From: an uncultured Alphaproteobacteria bacterium | Lineage (GTDB): Bacteria > Pseudomonadota > Alphaproteobacteria > Thalassobaculales > Thalassobaculaceae | Length of the DNA stretch: 64,000 nucleotides | Direction of reading: 5' to 3' | Assembly: GCA_937776645.1 (NCBI GenBank) | Contig: CALMRI010000004.1 | Coordinates: 1-64,000, forward strand | Part shown: positions 19,010 through 27,967 of the stretch, piece by piece | How positions within the stretch are numbered: position 1 is the first letter of the stretch | How the letters are laid out: each line of letters starts with the position of its first letter | Notes under the pieces: model-generated | What the model was told of the DNA's origin: nothing | Databases searched by the model: none | The model's input: only the letters and a program-made list of their open reading frames with translations | Program-made: the position numbers and the translations under genes

Positions 19010-19101
19010 GGCAAGACTCCGGTCCGGGATCAGATCATTAGAGCCCCGAGCCAAAGCTCTGTCGAGCGTTGAGCGGGCGCCCGGCGGGTCGTTGCTCTGT
19101 T

Positions 19102-19311
19102 TCACCGTACATGGAAGTCGCGCAGCAGATTGGCCGCCGATGTGGTGGTGATGCTTTCAGGATGGAACTACACGGGTTAGATCGGCAGGGTTCGGTGCCG
19201 CAGGTCCATGATATAGCGGTCATCCTCAGCCTCCGCGGTGATCGCCAGGGGCCCGGCAGGGTCCACGTCATCGACAATCAATGAGTGATACCGCGTCGCC
19301 TGAAACAGGGG
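19102..19311 (-). pseudogene. Remnant of a TrpG/PabA-type glutamine amidotransferase (C-terminus)
   Basis: The minus strand reads FQATRYHSLIVDDVD...AEDDRYIMDLRHRTLPI, then stop, PV, stop, then FHPESITTTSAANLLRDF. RYHSL and FHPES are hallmark motifs of anthranilate/aminodeoxychorismate synthase component II, the latter with the catalytic His and Glu. Two in-frame stops, TAA and TAG, stand where Glu and Gln are expected (LPIEgVQFHPES pattern). The N-terminal two thirds, with the catalytic cysteine, are gone. The rest of the gap 19010-19367 holds nothing else recognisable. Confidence 0.85.
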
Positions 19312-19367
19312 GCGGGATGACGGTTTTTTATCTGATTGAGGTCAAAGTCATTCCTGACAGTTCGCCC

Positions 19368-20201
19368 TTAAAAAAACACTAGCGCCCGCATCTCGATGCT
19401 CTCGCGCGGCGCCGCGTCCTTCGCTGTCATCGGGTCGTCGAATGCGGAATGGGCGGTGAAGCGCACGCCGGCCGAGGCGTCGGTGTCGAATACCTTAAAG
19501 ACCAGCGCCTCGTCGCGGATCATCAGCGGGAAATAAGTCCAGCGGTGCGCCGGGTTGTGGCTGATATGGTAGGTCTCCGCGGTGCGGTGCGGGTAGCGGC
19601 GCTGGTTGGCGATGAAGCCGGTTTGCGGGATCGTCTTGCCGTCGCACAGCGCCAGCGGCTCGGACTCAACCCGCAGCGCGATCGAACGCCAGGTCTGGAT
19701 GATGGCGAAGCGGTGGCTTAGCAGCGCCTCGGCCTCGTCGGGAAAGAAGTCCCGCACCCGTTGCGGCGCCGAGCGTTCGGTATAGTCGTTATGGACATAG
19801 CGCACCGGACCACGCCGCCAACCCTCGGCTTGTTTGCCTTTCACCGGGGTGCGCACGGTGTGGTCGAAGACATGGACGCGCGCGCCTCCGCTCTCAGCTT
19901 GGATCAGCGCAGCGGTCTCCGGATAATAGACCCGGCGAATCTCATCCTCATCATAGAAATTTCGTACCGCTGTGGGGTGATCAACCAGCTTGAAGCCGTG
20001 GCTTGGCAGCGAGAACGGGCCGCCGATCACCCGGCCGTTATGGATCCGGGTCCGGCGCAGCTCATACGGCGGGATATGCTCGTTATGGGCCTCCTCCGGC
20101 CAATCGACATAGCGGATCGAGGGCTGCCCATCATCGACGATGTAGTTCAGCTCGGCATCGACAGCCTCGAAATCCAGGCTCAACTCCTCGGCGATGGCCA
20201 T
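19368..20201 (-). CDS. CmcJ/NvfI family oxidoreductase
   Basis: A 277-aa protein of the CmcJ/NvfI family, whose members include a cephamycin 7-alpha-hydroxylation partner and a fungal 2-oxoglutarate oxygenase. Typical stretches are VHNDYTERSAPQRVRDFFP at about residue 135, QTWRSIALRVESEPLALCD, FKVFDTDASAGVRFTAHSAFDDP and the terminal PRESIEMRALVFF. Conserved histidines (HNDYTE, ISHNPAHRW, TAHSAFD) could bind iron. The ATG has GGGAGA upstream. It lies 48 bases downstream of the hydroxyacid dehydrogenase, a likely operon. Substrate unknown. Confidence 0.82.
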   Translation of the reverse strand: MAIAEELSLDFEAVDAELNYIVDDGQPSIRYVDWPEEAHNEHIPPYELRRTRIHNGRVIGGPFSLPSHGFKLVDHPTAVRNFYDEDEIRRVYYPETAALIQAESGGARVHVFDHTVRTPVKGKQAEGWRRGPVRYVHNDYTERSAPQRVRDFFPDEAEALLSHRFAIIQTWRSIALRVESEPLALCDGKTIPQTGFIANQRRYPHRTAETYHISHNPAHRWTYFPLMIRDEALVFKVFDTDASAGVRFTAHSAFDDPMTAKDAAPRESIEMRALVFF

Positions 20202-20249
20202 GCGGGTCTCCCAATTTTCAATTCACCGGTCGGCTAATTTACGGATCGC

Positions 20250-21215
20250 TCAATTTACCGCCGTCAACAACGGTTTACCTTCGAGCCGTGCTCGCAGATT
20301 GTCATAGAGTACCATGCCCATGGCCATGCGGGTGTAGTGAGTGGCGCTGGCCATGTGCGGAGTGAGCACCAGATTGTCGGTGATCTCCAACAGCGCCGGC
20401 GGGATGTTCGGCTCATCCGGGTAGACATCCAGCGCTGCACCGCCCAACCGTCCGTCCTTCAAGCAGCGGGCCAAGGCATCATTATCGACCACGGTGCCAC
20501 GCGCCACATTGACCAGCAGGCCGTCCGGGCCAAGCGCTTCGAGAACCGCTTCGCTGACCAACCCGTGGGTGGCGTCGCCGCCGGGAATGATCGCAATCAA
20601 AATGTCGGACTGTCGGGCCATCTCAACCAAACTGGCATGATAGGCGAGATCAACATCATCGCGCTTGGTCCGCTGATGATAGGAAACATCCATCTTGAAG
20701 GCCTTGCAGCGATCAGCGATTTCCATGCCAATCCGGCCCAAGCCGAGGATCCCGACCTTGGTGCTATGGACGTTCAGCGTATAGGGATAATCGCCCTCGA
20801 CCGGCCAGCGACCGGCACGGGCATAGCGGTCGGCCTGGACAACATGGCGCCGCCCGGACAGAACCAGCGCCATCGCCATGTCGGCGACGCAATCGTTCAG
20901 CACCACCGGGGTGTTCACCACCTTGATGCCGCGCTTAGTCGCTTCGGGAATATCGACACCGTCATAACCGACGCCGAAATTCAAGATCAACTCCAAGTTC
21001 GGCGCCGCATCCATCAGCCAGGCGGGACAGTAATGCATGGTGCCAAGAACGCTGCATTGCGGGCCAATATCCGCCAGGAACGCCTTCTTGTCGGCGGCCT
21101 TATAAAGGTGATGGGTCACCGCCAGCTCATCGAGCCGGTTCATGGCGGGTTCGTACCAGGCGGAATGAATCAGGACATTCGGCTTTTCGGTCACGGGGGC
21201 AGCCCTTTCTGACAA
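20250..21215 (-). CDS. D-2-hydroxyacid dehydrogenase (GhrB/GyaR-like)
   Basis: A 321-aa family member that reduces glyoxylate, hydroxypyruvate or related oxo acids. It has the coenzyme loop GLGRIG near residue 155, catalytic arginine in NVARGTVVD, glutamate in YPDEPNIPP and histidine in TPHMAS. The residue after the second strand (YHQRTKR) suggests NADPH preference. It is followed by the CmcJ-like gene on the same strand. It diverges clearly from the paralogue at 11148-12137, so this is not a recent duplication. Confidence 0.88.
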   Translation of the reverse strand: MSERAAPVTEKPNVLIHSAWYEPAMNRLDELAVTHHLYKAADKKAFLADIGPQCSVLGTMHYCPAWLMDAAPNLELILNFGVGYDGVDIPEATKRGIKVVNTPVVLNDCVADMAMALVLSGRRHVVQADRYARAGRWPVEGDYPYTLNVHSTKVGILGLGRIGMEIADRCKAFKMDVSYHQRTKRDDVDLAYHASLVEMARQSDILIAIIPGGDATHGLVSEAVLEALGPDGLLVNVARGTVVDNDALARCLKDGRLGGAALDVYPDEPNIPPALLEITDNLVLTPHMASATHYTRMAMGMVLYDNLRARLEGKPLLTAVN

Positions 21216-21260
21216 AGCGCGTTGATGGTCCTTGGGACCGGGTCCGTAGAAGTCGGGCTC

Positions 21261-21806
21261 TTAGAACGAGGAGTCCGGTTCCTTGAGAAAGACGATTTCC
21301 TCGGGCGTAGTTTGCCGGCCGAGAATACTATTACGGTGGGGGAAACGCCCGAACCGTTCGATGATAACCAGATGCTTGCGGGCGTATTCCAGGTTTTTCT
21401 TGTCGTCGAGGGTGTCCATCAGATCCATGCAGCGGTGCTGATCTTCCAGCGCCTCGCTGTGCTCGAATGGTAGAAACAGGAAACGTTGACCGGCCTGAGC
21501 CAATGACTTATAAGTGCCGCTGGCTATCATCCGCTTGGCGATTGCCAGGACCTTGGCGTCGGTTGCGTAGGACCGGGGGCAGCCGCGAAATAGATTGCGC
21601 GGGAACTGGTCGAGCAGGATTACCAACGCGAGGCCGGAGCCCGGTTCGCCTTCCCAGTGATCCAGCTTACCGGTCGCCGCGTCCTCGACGGTCGCACCGA
21701 ACCGCTCGCGAATCAGCGCGTCAAACACCGGATCCTTCTTGAACTGTTGCACCGGTTCAATCTCCTGGAACCAAAACCGCAGAATGTCTGCCGGTGTCGC
21801 CATCAT
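21261..21806 (-). CDS. DUF924 family protein
   Basis: A 181-aa TPR-like alpha-helical protein of the DUF924 family, function unknown. Family marks: ILRFWF at the N-terminus, DHWEGEPGSGLALVILLDQFPRNLFRG near residue 53, RFLFLPFEHSE and RFGRFPHRNSILGR. The start is one of two adjacent ATGs (21806/21803) after a GGCGGGC stretch; the longer frame upstream overlaps the lipoprotein leader and is rejected. It faces away from the lipoprotein gene. Confidence 0.85.
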   Translation of the reverse strand: MMATPADILRFWFQEIEPVQQFKKDPVFDALIRERFGATVEDAATGKLDHWEGEPGSGLALVILLDQFPRNLFRGCPRSYATDAKVLAIAKRMIASGTYKSLAQAGQRFLFLPFEHSEALEDQHRCMDLMDTLDDKKNLEYARKHLVIIERFGRFPHRNSILGRQTTPEEIVFLKEPDSSF

Positions 21807-22009
21807 GCCCGCCTTGCTTTTCCGACGCGGACGATATCCCAGGCCCGGATGCCGGTAAATGCACGAAGTGTTTGGGCGCGCGCGGCTATGGTAAACCTCA
21901 CATATCGACCGGCGCCGGGGCCCGGGCGCTGGAAATAACGATCCCACGCCCTATATATTCGCCAAACGCTGGGTTATGGCGCTGGTTTTTACAGTCACGG
22001 GATATTGAC

Positions 22010-22579
22010 ATGAAACGTGCTGGTTTCCCAGTTGCCGGCTTCGCCGCCATGACGCTGCTCGTGGGCTGCGTAACGGTCAATGAGAGCTATACCGGGGTCA
22101 CCAATGAGGCCAAGCGCGACTACCTGGCTTATGCCGGCGGCAAGACGCCGGTCCTCGTGCGGGCGGTCAATTCACCGTTCAATGAGGGCGCGTTGCGAAC
22201 CGCCGCCGTCGCCGCCAGCCATGCCGCCGAAGCAATCCCGGCTAGCGCGGTTGAATTTACCGAGAATGACAAGGCCGCCGCGCAGGCGCAATTCCGCGTC
22301 GTCATGGTGTTCGACCCGGCGATCAATGTCTCACCGCACGATATCTGCAAGGCCGATGCGGCCGCCCCAGCGGTCAGTCGTGCGCCGGGAGAGCTGCGGA
22401 TCTACAGCGTGTTCTGTTCACATGATGAACCGCTCGCCGGCACCTTAGTCTCCGGCCCGGCCCCAAGCGGGTTGAATGACCAAGCCTATATCAAGATGGT
22501 GCACATGGCCTTTGGCAACATGTTCCCGACCAACGATCCCGAAGGCGCGAACGAGCCACCAGTCATCCCCTCGTCCTGA
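22010..22579 (+). CDS. Predicted outer-membrane or periplasmic lipoprotein, hypothetical
   Basis: A 189-aa protein with a lipoprotein signal: basic MKR start, a hydrophobic stretch and lipobox LLVGC (cysteine at about residue 21). The mature part is a mixed alpha/beta sequence with FRVVMVFDPAINVSPHDIC and a pair of later cysteines that might form a disulfide. I do not recognise the family. The start is the ATG directly before the signal. It is divergent from DUF924 and convergent with the acyl-CoA dehydrogenase, so it is probably transcribed alone. Confidence 0.78.
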   Translation: MKRAGFPVAGFAAMTLLVGCVTVNESYTGVTNEAKRDYLAYAGGKTPVLVRAVNSPFNEGALRTAAVAASHAAEAIPASAVEFTENDKAAAQAQFRVVMVFDPAINVSPHDICKADAAAPAVSRAPGELRIYSVFCSHDEPLAGTLVSGPAPSGLNDQAYIKMVHMAFGNMFPTNDPEGANEPPVIPSS

Positions 22580-22670
22580 CTGGGACGGAGTTTAGGCTCC
22601 TGGGTGAAACGATCAGTGAGGCTCTGGTAAACGTTGCGCGCCGGGTCTTGGTACAAATTGGGGCCTTGGT

Positions 22671-24459
22671 TCAGAACTGGGCTTCGTCCAGAGCCATCAC
22701 CAGCGCGCCGCCACCGATGATCGGGTCCAGCAATGCAGGCGCCCGACTGAGATGCGTCTCGGCGAAATAGTGCGCCGTGGTCAGCTTACCTTCGAGGAAA
22801 GCCGCCTCTCCTGATCCGTTGGCGAGTTGTCGGCTGGCTTCCAGCCCCCCCCGGGCCAGCATCCAGCCGCCGCCGACCAGCCCCATCATTTCCAGCAACG
22901 CCGCCGCCCCGGCCGACGCACTACCCGGGTCGGCGGGAAAGGTCTTGACCAACCAGGTGATCGCCGCTTCGAGGGCCGCGACACCGGCGCCGAGATGCTT
23001 GGCCAGACTGGCCTGGGCGGGAACCTGCGGATCCAGCTTGGAGACGGTAGCGCGCACGTCGTTGAGGAACCGCCGCGCCGTCTCGCCGCCATCGCGCACC
23101 ACCTTGCGGCCCAACAGATCCATCGCCTGCACCCCATTGGTGCCCTCATAGATCGTGGTTATCCGGGCGTCGCGGTAATATTGGCCGGCCCCAGTCTCTT
23201 CCATGAAGCCCATGCCGCCATGCACCTGGATATTGGTCGAGGTGATGGCCAGACCGGTATCGGTGCACCAGGCCTTGACCACCGGGATCATCAGATCGAG
23301 CATCGACTGGGCGGCGGCGCGTTCGGCGTCGTCCTCCAGCCGGTTCGCCCGGTCGAGATCCGCCGCAACCTCGTAACACAGACCGCGCATCGCCTCGATC
23401 TGGCTTTTCATACTCAGCAGCATCCGCCGCACGTCCGGGTGATTGATGATCGCGGCGCCGCTGTTACCGCCCTGCACCGGACGCCCCTGCACCCGCTCCT
23501 TGGCAAAGCCGACGGCCTGTTGATAGGCCCGCTCGGCGATCGCCAAGCCTTGCAGGCCGACCCCTAGCCGGGCGTTGTTCATCATCACGAACATATACTC
23601 AATACCGCAATTTTCCTCGCCGACGAGATAACCAATCGCGCCTTCGTCCTCGCCAAAGGCCATCACGCAGGTCGGGCTGGCGTGGATGCCGATCTTGTGC
23701 TCCAGCGAGACTGGACGCACATCGTTGCGCCGGCCAAGCGAGCCGTCCGGGTTGATCAGGAATTTAGGCACAATGAACAGCGACAAGCCGCGGGTGCCGG
23801 GCTGGGCCATCCGGCGAGCGGGCGAGCACGAGATGGACGATATTATCCGTCATGTCGTGGTCACCCCAGGAGATGAAAATCTTCTGACCCTTGAGCCGGT
23901 AGTGATCCCCCTCGCGCACCGAACGGGTGCGGATGGCGCCAAGATCGGTGCCGGATTGCGGCTCCGTCAGGTTCATCGTGCCGGTCCACTCGCCAGAGAC
24001 CAGCTTTTCCAGATAGGTCTGTTTCTGCGCCTCGCTGCCGTGCCGCTCCAGCACGTCGATCGCCGCTTGGGTCAGCACTGGACACAAGGTGAAGGACATA
24101 TTCGCCGCGTCCCACATCTCCCAAAGCGCCGTGGCCAGGGTCCAGGGCAGGCCTTGTCCGCCATGCTCCGGGGCGAACGGCACCGAATTCCATCCCGCCT
24201 CGGCCCATTGGGTATAAGCCGCGCCAAAGCCCTTGGCTGGGCGAACCACGCCGTTCTCGATCCGCGCGCCCTCGATGTCACCGGAATGATTGAGCGGGGC
24301 CAGGACATTGCCGGAGAACTTGCCGGCTTCTTCCAGGATCTGATCGAGCAGATCCTCTTCCAACGGCTCAAAGCCGGGCAGCTTGGCCAGGCTTTGCAGA
24401 CCAACGACATGCTTCAGAACGAAACGCATATCGGCGAGCGGTGCGGAATAAGCTGTCAT
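22671..24459 (-). CDS. Acyl-CoA dehydrogenase, DmdC-like, with one frameshift
   Basis: A large acyl-CoA dehydrogenase of about 595 aa, of the type that includes methylmercaptopropionyl-CoA dehydrogenase (DmdC); it oxidises acyl-CoA to enoyl-CoA with FAD and ETF. N-part: LNLTEP-type MNLTEPQSGTDLGAIRT (FAD/acyl contact). C-part: IHASPTCVMAF, GIEYMFVMMNNARLGVG, QVHGGMGFMEE and the catalytic-base region YEGTNGVQAMDLLGRK, then the extra C-terminal domain. The frames switch at 23803-23810, where one extra G must be removed (SPD|AQPGTRGLSLF). Start ATG 24459. Probably an intact gene with a sequence error. Confidence 0.88.
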
Positions 24460-24604
24460 GGCGTTCTTCCCTCGGCAAATCGTGACCAAACGCGGCCCGT
24501 TGTCTAACGGCTGCTTATCTCAAGTTTTTGGGGCTGTCCATGGGCAAGGTTGTGGTGGTAGTGGGACGAAGCGCCTTCCCACGCGGATCTGACGCGCGGC
24601 GGCT

Positions 24605-25258
24605 TTAACCTAGCCCGGCTGCTCGCGCGCGGCGGTACCGATCCGCCTCGTATTCCACATAGATCGGAAAATGATCGACGCTGATCTCTGTCAGCCCGCC
24701 GGTGCTCCGCCAAATGTCTTCAAAGCGCGGTCGAACCTCGGTTCTTCCGAGCCGACCGCCGAATTCACGCGCCAAACGCAAGTGGATAAAGAACTTCCGC
24801 TCCGGATAGATATCGGGCCGGTCGATCATTTCCTGGATTCGGGATAATCCGGCGCTAACATCGCTTCCATCTGCCAGTTGAACATGGCGGTGGGCCCGGA
24901 GATACACTCCCAGAGTGGTCGTGTCGGTTTCCGGCGTCTGTCTCAAGATTGGGTTAAGGTTTTTTAATAACCCGAGCGCCATGGCCGTGCCGGCCGCCCG
25001 CGATATCGTCCCTTCCGAGAGACGTGTCGTGACATCGAGTAACATTTCGATTGTCCGGGGATAATAACCAGCGATGAGCCGCGCCGCGTCACGCGCGTGA
25101 CCAAGCGCCAACGTGGGGTCGCCACGATCCTTAGCCAAGACCATGAGGTCGAGTTTCTCCACCACCGGTCCCAGTTCTGGCGCTTTATCCGTGATTGGCG
25201 TTCGGTCGAGAAAACCGCACTCCGTTGGCCCCAACGCAATGTGGATGGGGCGCGCCAA
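24605..25258 (-). CDS. Hypothetical protein (217 aa), unclear start
   Basis: An unrecognised soluble protein with coding-like composition and several predicted helices (LGHARDAARLIAGYY, RLSEGTISRAAGTAMALGLL). The second half is charged. The only long reading starts with TTG at 25258, has no ribosome site, and lies exactly where the sequence turns AT-rich, so the original N-terminus may have been lost. A shorter start at the internal methionine (about residue 39) is possible. No neighbour suggests a role. Confidence 0.5.
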   Translation of the reverse strand: MARPIHIALGPTECGFLDRTPITDKAPELGPVVEKLDLMVLAKDRGDPTLALGHARDAARLIAGYYPRTIEMLLDVTTRLSEGTISRAAGTAMALGLLKNLNPILRQTPETDTTTLGVYLRAHRHVQLADGSDVSAGLSRIQEMIDRPDIYPERKFFIHLRLAREFGGRLGRTEVRPRFEDIWRSTGGLTEISVDHFPIYVEYEADRYRRARAAGLG

Positions 25259-25279
25259 TCATTTATAATGGCATTCCAA

Positions 25280-25300
25280 ATATGTTAAACTTTAACATAT
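25280..25300. promoter_or_regulatory. AT-rich palindrome (possible operator) in an AT-rich patch
   Basis: Perfect 21-bp palindrome: ten-base arms ATATGTTAAA around one C. It sits in a patch of strongly AT-rich DNA (25259-25387) just upstream of the 217-aa hypothetical gene, whose start region also contains TATAAA on the minus strand. It has operator shape, but nothing ties it to a regulator. Confidence 0.4.
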
Positions 25301-25387
25301 ATTAATACCTAGGTTAATTTATAGAAAAAACAATCTATTTTTTACGGAACTCTTATAGAACAGCATCCAAATATTATGTCTCGGTGC

Positions 25388-26269
25388 CTAACCGGGTGCC
25401 CGGCCGAACAACATGTCCTTGGCGGCCAGCACCGCCCCGCCGACAATCGCCAAGCACGCTAGCCAAACCACCGGGGTCGCCAAGCTGTCGCCAAAGCCGA
25501 TCAACAACAACGTCGAGAGCAGTGGGGCCGCATAGGAGAGCGCGCCCAATACCTTGATATTGCCGCGCTTCACCCCGATATCCCAGACGAAGAACGCCGC
25601 TCCAACCGGCCCCAACCCGAGCAGAACCACGCCCAGCCAGATGGCCGGGTCGACCGGCCAAACCGGCGTCTCGAAGACGGCGCTGGCGATCCCGCCGAGC
25701 ACCGCCGTGACGCCGCAGAACCAGCCCACCGTGTCGGTCGGCACATCGCCGAAGCGCCGCGAGAGCACCGAATAGCTGGACCAGGTGAGCGCGCAGGCGA
25801 TCGCCGCCAGATAGCCGGTCTGGTATTCGGCCTTGAAGCTGACCGCGCCGCCATCGGTCACCAAGAGCATCGTACCGGCCAGCCCGGCCAACGTGCCGGC
25901 CAGATGGAACCAGCGCAGCCGCTCTCCCGGTAGCAGGGCCGAGAACAGCACGATCAACAGCGGCCAGAGATAGGCGATCAGGCTGGCCTCGACCGCCGGG
26001 GCGTTCTTCAGGGCCAGGAAATAGAACGCGTGATAGCCGAACAGCCCGCCAACGCCAAACCCCCAGACCTTGAGCGGCTGGCGCGCATGACCGAACGGGT
26101 TCTCCCGCCGGATGATCCATTTCCCCAAGGCGAGCGCGAAGGCGATGGAGAAAGTGATCGCTACCATCTGAAACGGCGGCATCGCCCCGGTCCAGGTGGT
26201 GAGCAACGCCAAGGCGCCCCACAGCAGCACGGCGATCGCGCCAATCAACGTGGCTCGGATTTCGGTCAT
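25388..26269 (-). CDS. DMT superfamily (EamA) exporter
   Basis: Integral membrane protein of 293 aa with about ten hydrophobic helices in two EamA repeats, e.g. LIGAIAVLLWGALALLT at the N-terminus and GVVLLGLGPVGAAFFVWDIGVKRG in the second half. This resembles the YddG-like branch that exports aromatic amino acids or related small molecules. The start at 26269 (MTEIRATLIG) has GAGCGG upstream; a start nine codons earlier is possible. It lies 42 bases after the serine hydrolase gene on the same strand and is probably co-transcribed. Confidence 0.87.
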   Translation of the reverse strand: MTEIRATLIGAIAVLLWGALALLTTWTGAMPPFQMVAITFSIAFALALGKWIIRRENPFGHARQPLKVWGFGVGGLFGYHAFYFLALKNAPAVEASLIAYLWPLLIVLFSALLPGERLRWFHLAGTLAGLAGTMLLVTDGGAVSFKAEYQTGYLAAIACALTWSSYSVLSRRFGDVPTDTVGWFCGVTAVLGGIASAVFETPVWPVDPAIWLGVVLLGLGPVGAAFFVWDIGVKRGNIKVLGALSYAAPLLSTLLLIGFGDSLATPVVWLACLAIVGGAVLAAKDMLFGRAPG

Positions 26270-26311
26270 CCGTTCCGCTCGGCTAAACCGCCTCACTCAA
26301 ACCACGCCCGT

Positions 26312-27506
26312 TCAAATTCCCGCCCGAACCGCCGCCACCCAACGCGAGGTCAGGCTCATCTTTGCCGCGTCGAGCGGCTGGGCCTGGGAGGAGACCTTGG
26401 CGATCACCAAGGCGCGCTTGGCGTCGACGAACAGGTTCTGACCGTGCACGCCGACCCCGAACAACATTGGGCCCTCGCTCGCAGAAGTCGGACGCTCGAT
26501 ATACCATTTGGAGCGGTAGTCGATGTCTGATCCCCGGGAAGTACGGCGCGAAACTGCCGACCTTCCAGGCCGCCGCATCACCATTGCTGGCGATATCGGC
26601 GATCCACGCGGCGGGCACGATCTGTTTGCCGTCCCGCGCCCCGTCCTGGACCAGGAGTTCGCCAACCAGCGCCAGATCCCGCACCGTTGCGCACATCCCG
26701 CCGGCCACCCTGGGGGCACCGAAGCGGTCGACGGTGATGTAGGCCGAGCGGCTGGCCCCCATCGGCTGCCAGAGCAGGTCTCTCAACAGATCAGCGAAGC
26801 GTGCGCCCGCCGCCCGCTCGATCACCCAACCCAACAGGTCAGTGTTCGGCGAGACATAGTGGAAGCCGCGGCCATGCGGCCCATCCCGCTCGGTCAGATT
26901 GGCGTAGAACGAGCGCAGGTCGTCGGGCGCCTCACCCAGCTCCAGCGGGTTCCAGTTAGTCGCCTTGCGGTACTGGACGATGGTGCCGGAGGTGGCGAGA
27001 TAGTCCTCGTCGAAATCAATGCCGGCGCGCATGTCGAGCAAATGCCGCAGGGTGGCGCCGGCATAGGCGGTATCGGCGACCTCGGGAATGATGTCGGTGA
27101 CCAATCGGTCTGGATCGAGCACACCGTGCTGCACCAGGATCCCGAACAGCAGGCCGAGCATCGATTTCGAGACCGACATCAGGATATGCGGCGACGCGGC
27201 GCTCATCCCGTTGGCATAGCTCTCATGGATGATCCGTCCGGATTTCAGGATCACCAGACCGTCGGTATCGGTGGCGGCGATGAAGGCGGCGAGGTCCAGG
27301 GTCTTGCCGGCGTCATCGGTAATGGTGAGACCGGAGAGATCCTCGAGCGTCTCGGCAAGCGGCGCGACTGTGTCCGGGTCATTGGCGATCTCCGCCGAGG
27401 CGACGATCTCGCGGACATGGTGAAAAGCCCATTTGTTGAACGGCTCGGTGCGCCAATTCGCTAGGGTGACCTGATTTTCGGGCCGGGCTGGGAAATCCGT
27501 CATCAT
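26312..27506 (-). CDS. Serine hydrolase, beta-lactamase/DD-peptidase fold, with one frameshift
   Basis: A class C beta-lactamase-like hydrolase of about 397 aa. It has the catalytic SVSK motif (Ser-x-x-Lys) near residue 122, DMRAGIDFDEDY, the Tyr motif region YVSPNTDLLGWV and AAWIADI. The reading leaves frame at 26532-26535, where one extra C on the plus strand (GGGG on the coding strand) must be removed to continue as SDIDYRSKWYIE ... GVGVHGQNLFVDA, the usual end region. Substrates in this broad family include esters, D-peptides and 6-aminohexanoate oligomers. The start is one of two ATGs, 27506/27503. Sequence error is the likeliest cause of the shift. Confidence 0.85.
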
Positions 27507-27583
27507 GAGCCGGCTCGCTTCATCTTTGTCCAGAGGTCGCCGATAGAGGCTCCCAACTTTCACGACCAGCGAGCCCGTTGTCA

Positions 27584-27595
27584 AACGACGTCGTT
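27584..27595. promoter_or_regulatory. 12-bp palindrome upstream of the serine hydrolase
   Basis: AACGACGTCGTT, a perfect dyad 78 bases upstream of the hydrolase start. Its shape suits a small dimeric repressor, but it is short enough to arise by chance. Confidence 0.25.
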
Positions 27596-27703
27596 CAAAA
27601 CAAATCTCGGATGAACCGAAATATCTTGGTGAGATACCCAATTGGATCAGTAACTATACTCACTACATCGCCCGCAAATACGATCACATCAAACGCAATC
27701 AAG

Positions 27704-27747
27704 TGAGGCCCTCCCCGGGCACTGTCCGGTGTCCGGGGAGGGCCTCA
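27704..27747. repeat. Long perfect hairpin (15-bp stem)
   Basis: TGAGGCCCTCCCCGG and its exact complement, with a 14-base loop. No T-run on either side, so it is not a standard terminator. It lies in the 27507-27967 gap, which has no supported gene. Confidence 0.75.
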
Positions 27748-27818
27748 GTCCAAAACTGGCCCTGGGCCGTTAAAAAATAGCGCTCAGCGCAGAGACGGCG
27801 GGTGCCATCAGGCATGGG

Positions 27819-27837
27819 CCCTGGATCAAGCCCAGGG
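27819..27837. repeat. REP-like hairpin (second type)
   Basis: CCCTGG ATCAAGC CCAGGG stem-loop preceded by GGCATGGG, the form of a common alphaproteobacterial REP sequence. Only one copy is seen in the window. Confidence 0.45.
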
Positions 27838-27967
27838 ATTCGGTCAATTTTATCTAGACAATAGTGGGCGGGGTCAGGATGGCGGCTAAAACAATGCGTT
27901 TTCCGGCAGAGGCGGCTTCTGTTGGCTACCGCCACCCCACCGCGCCTTGAGTGAACCCGACAGATCG

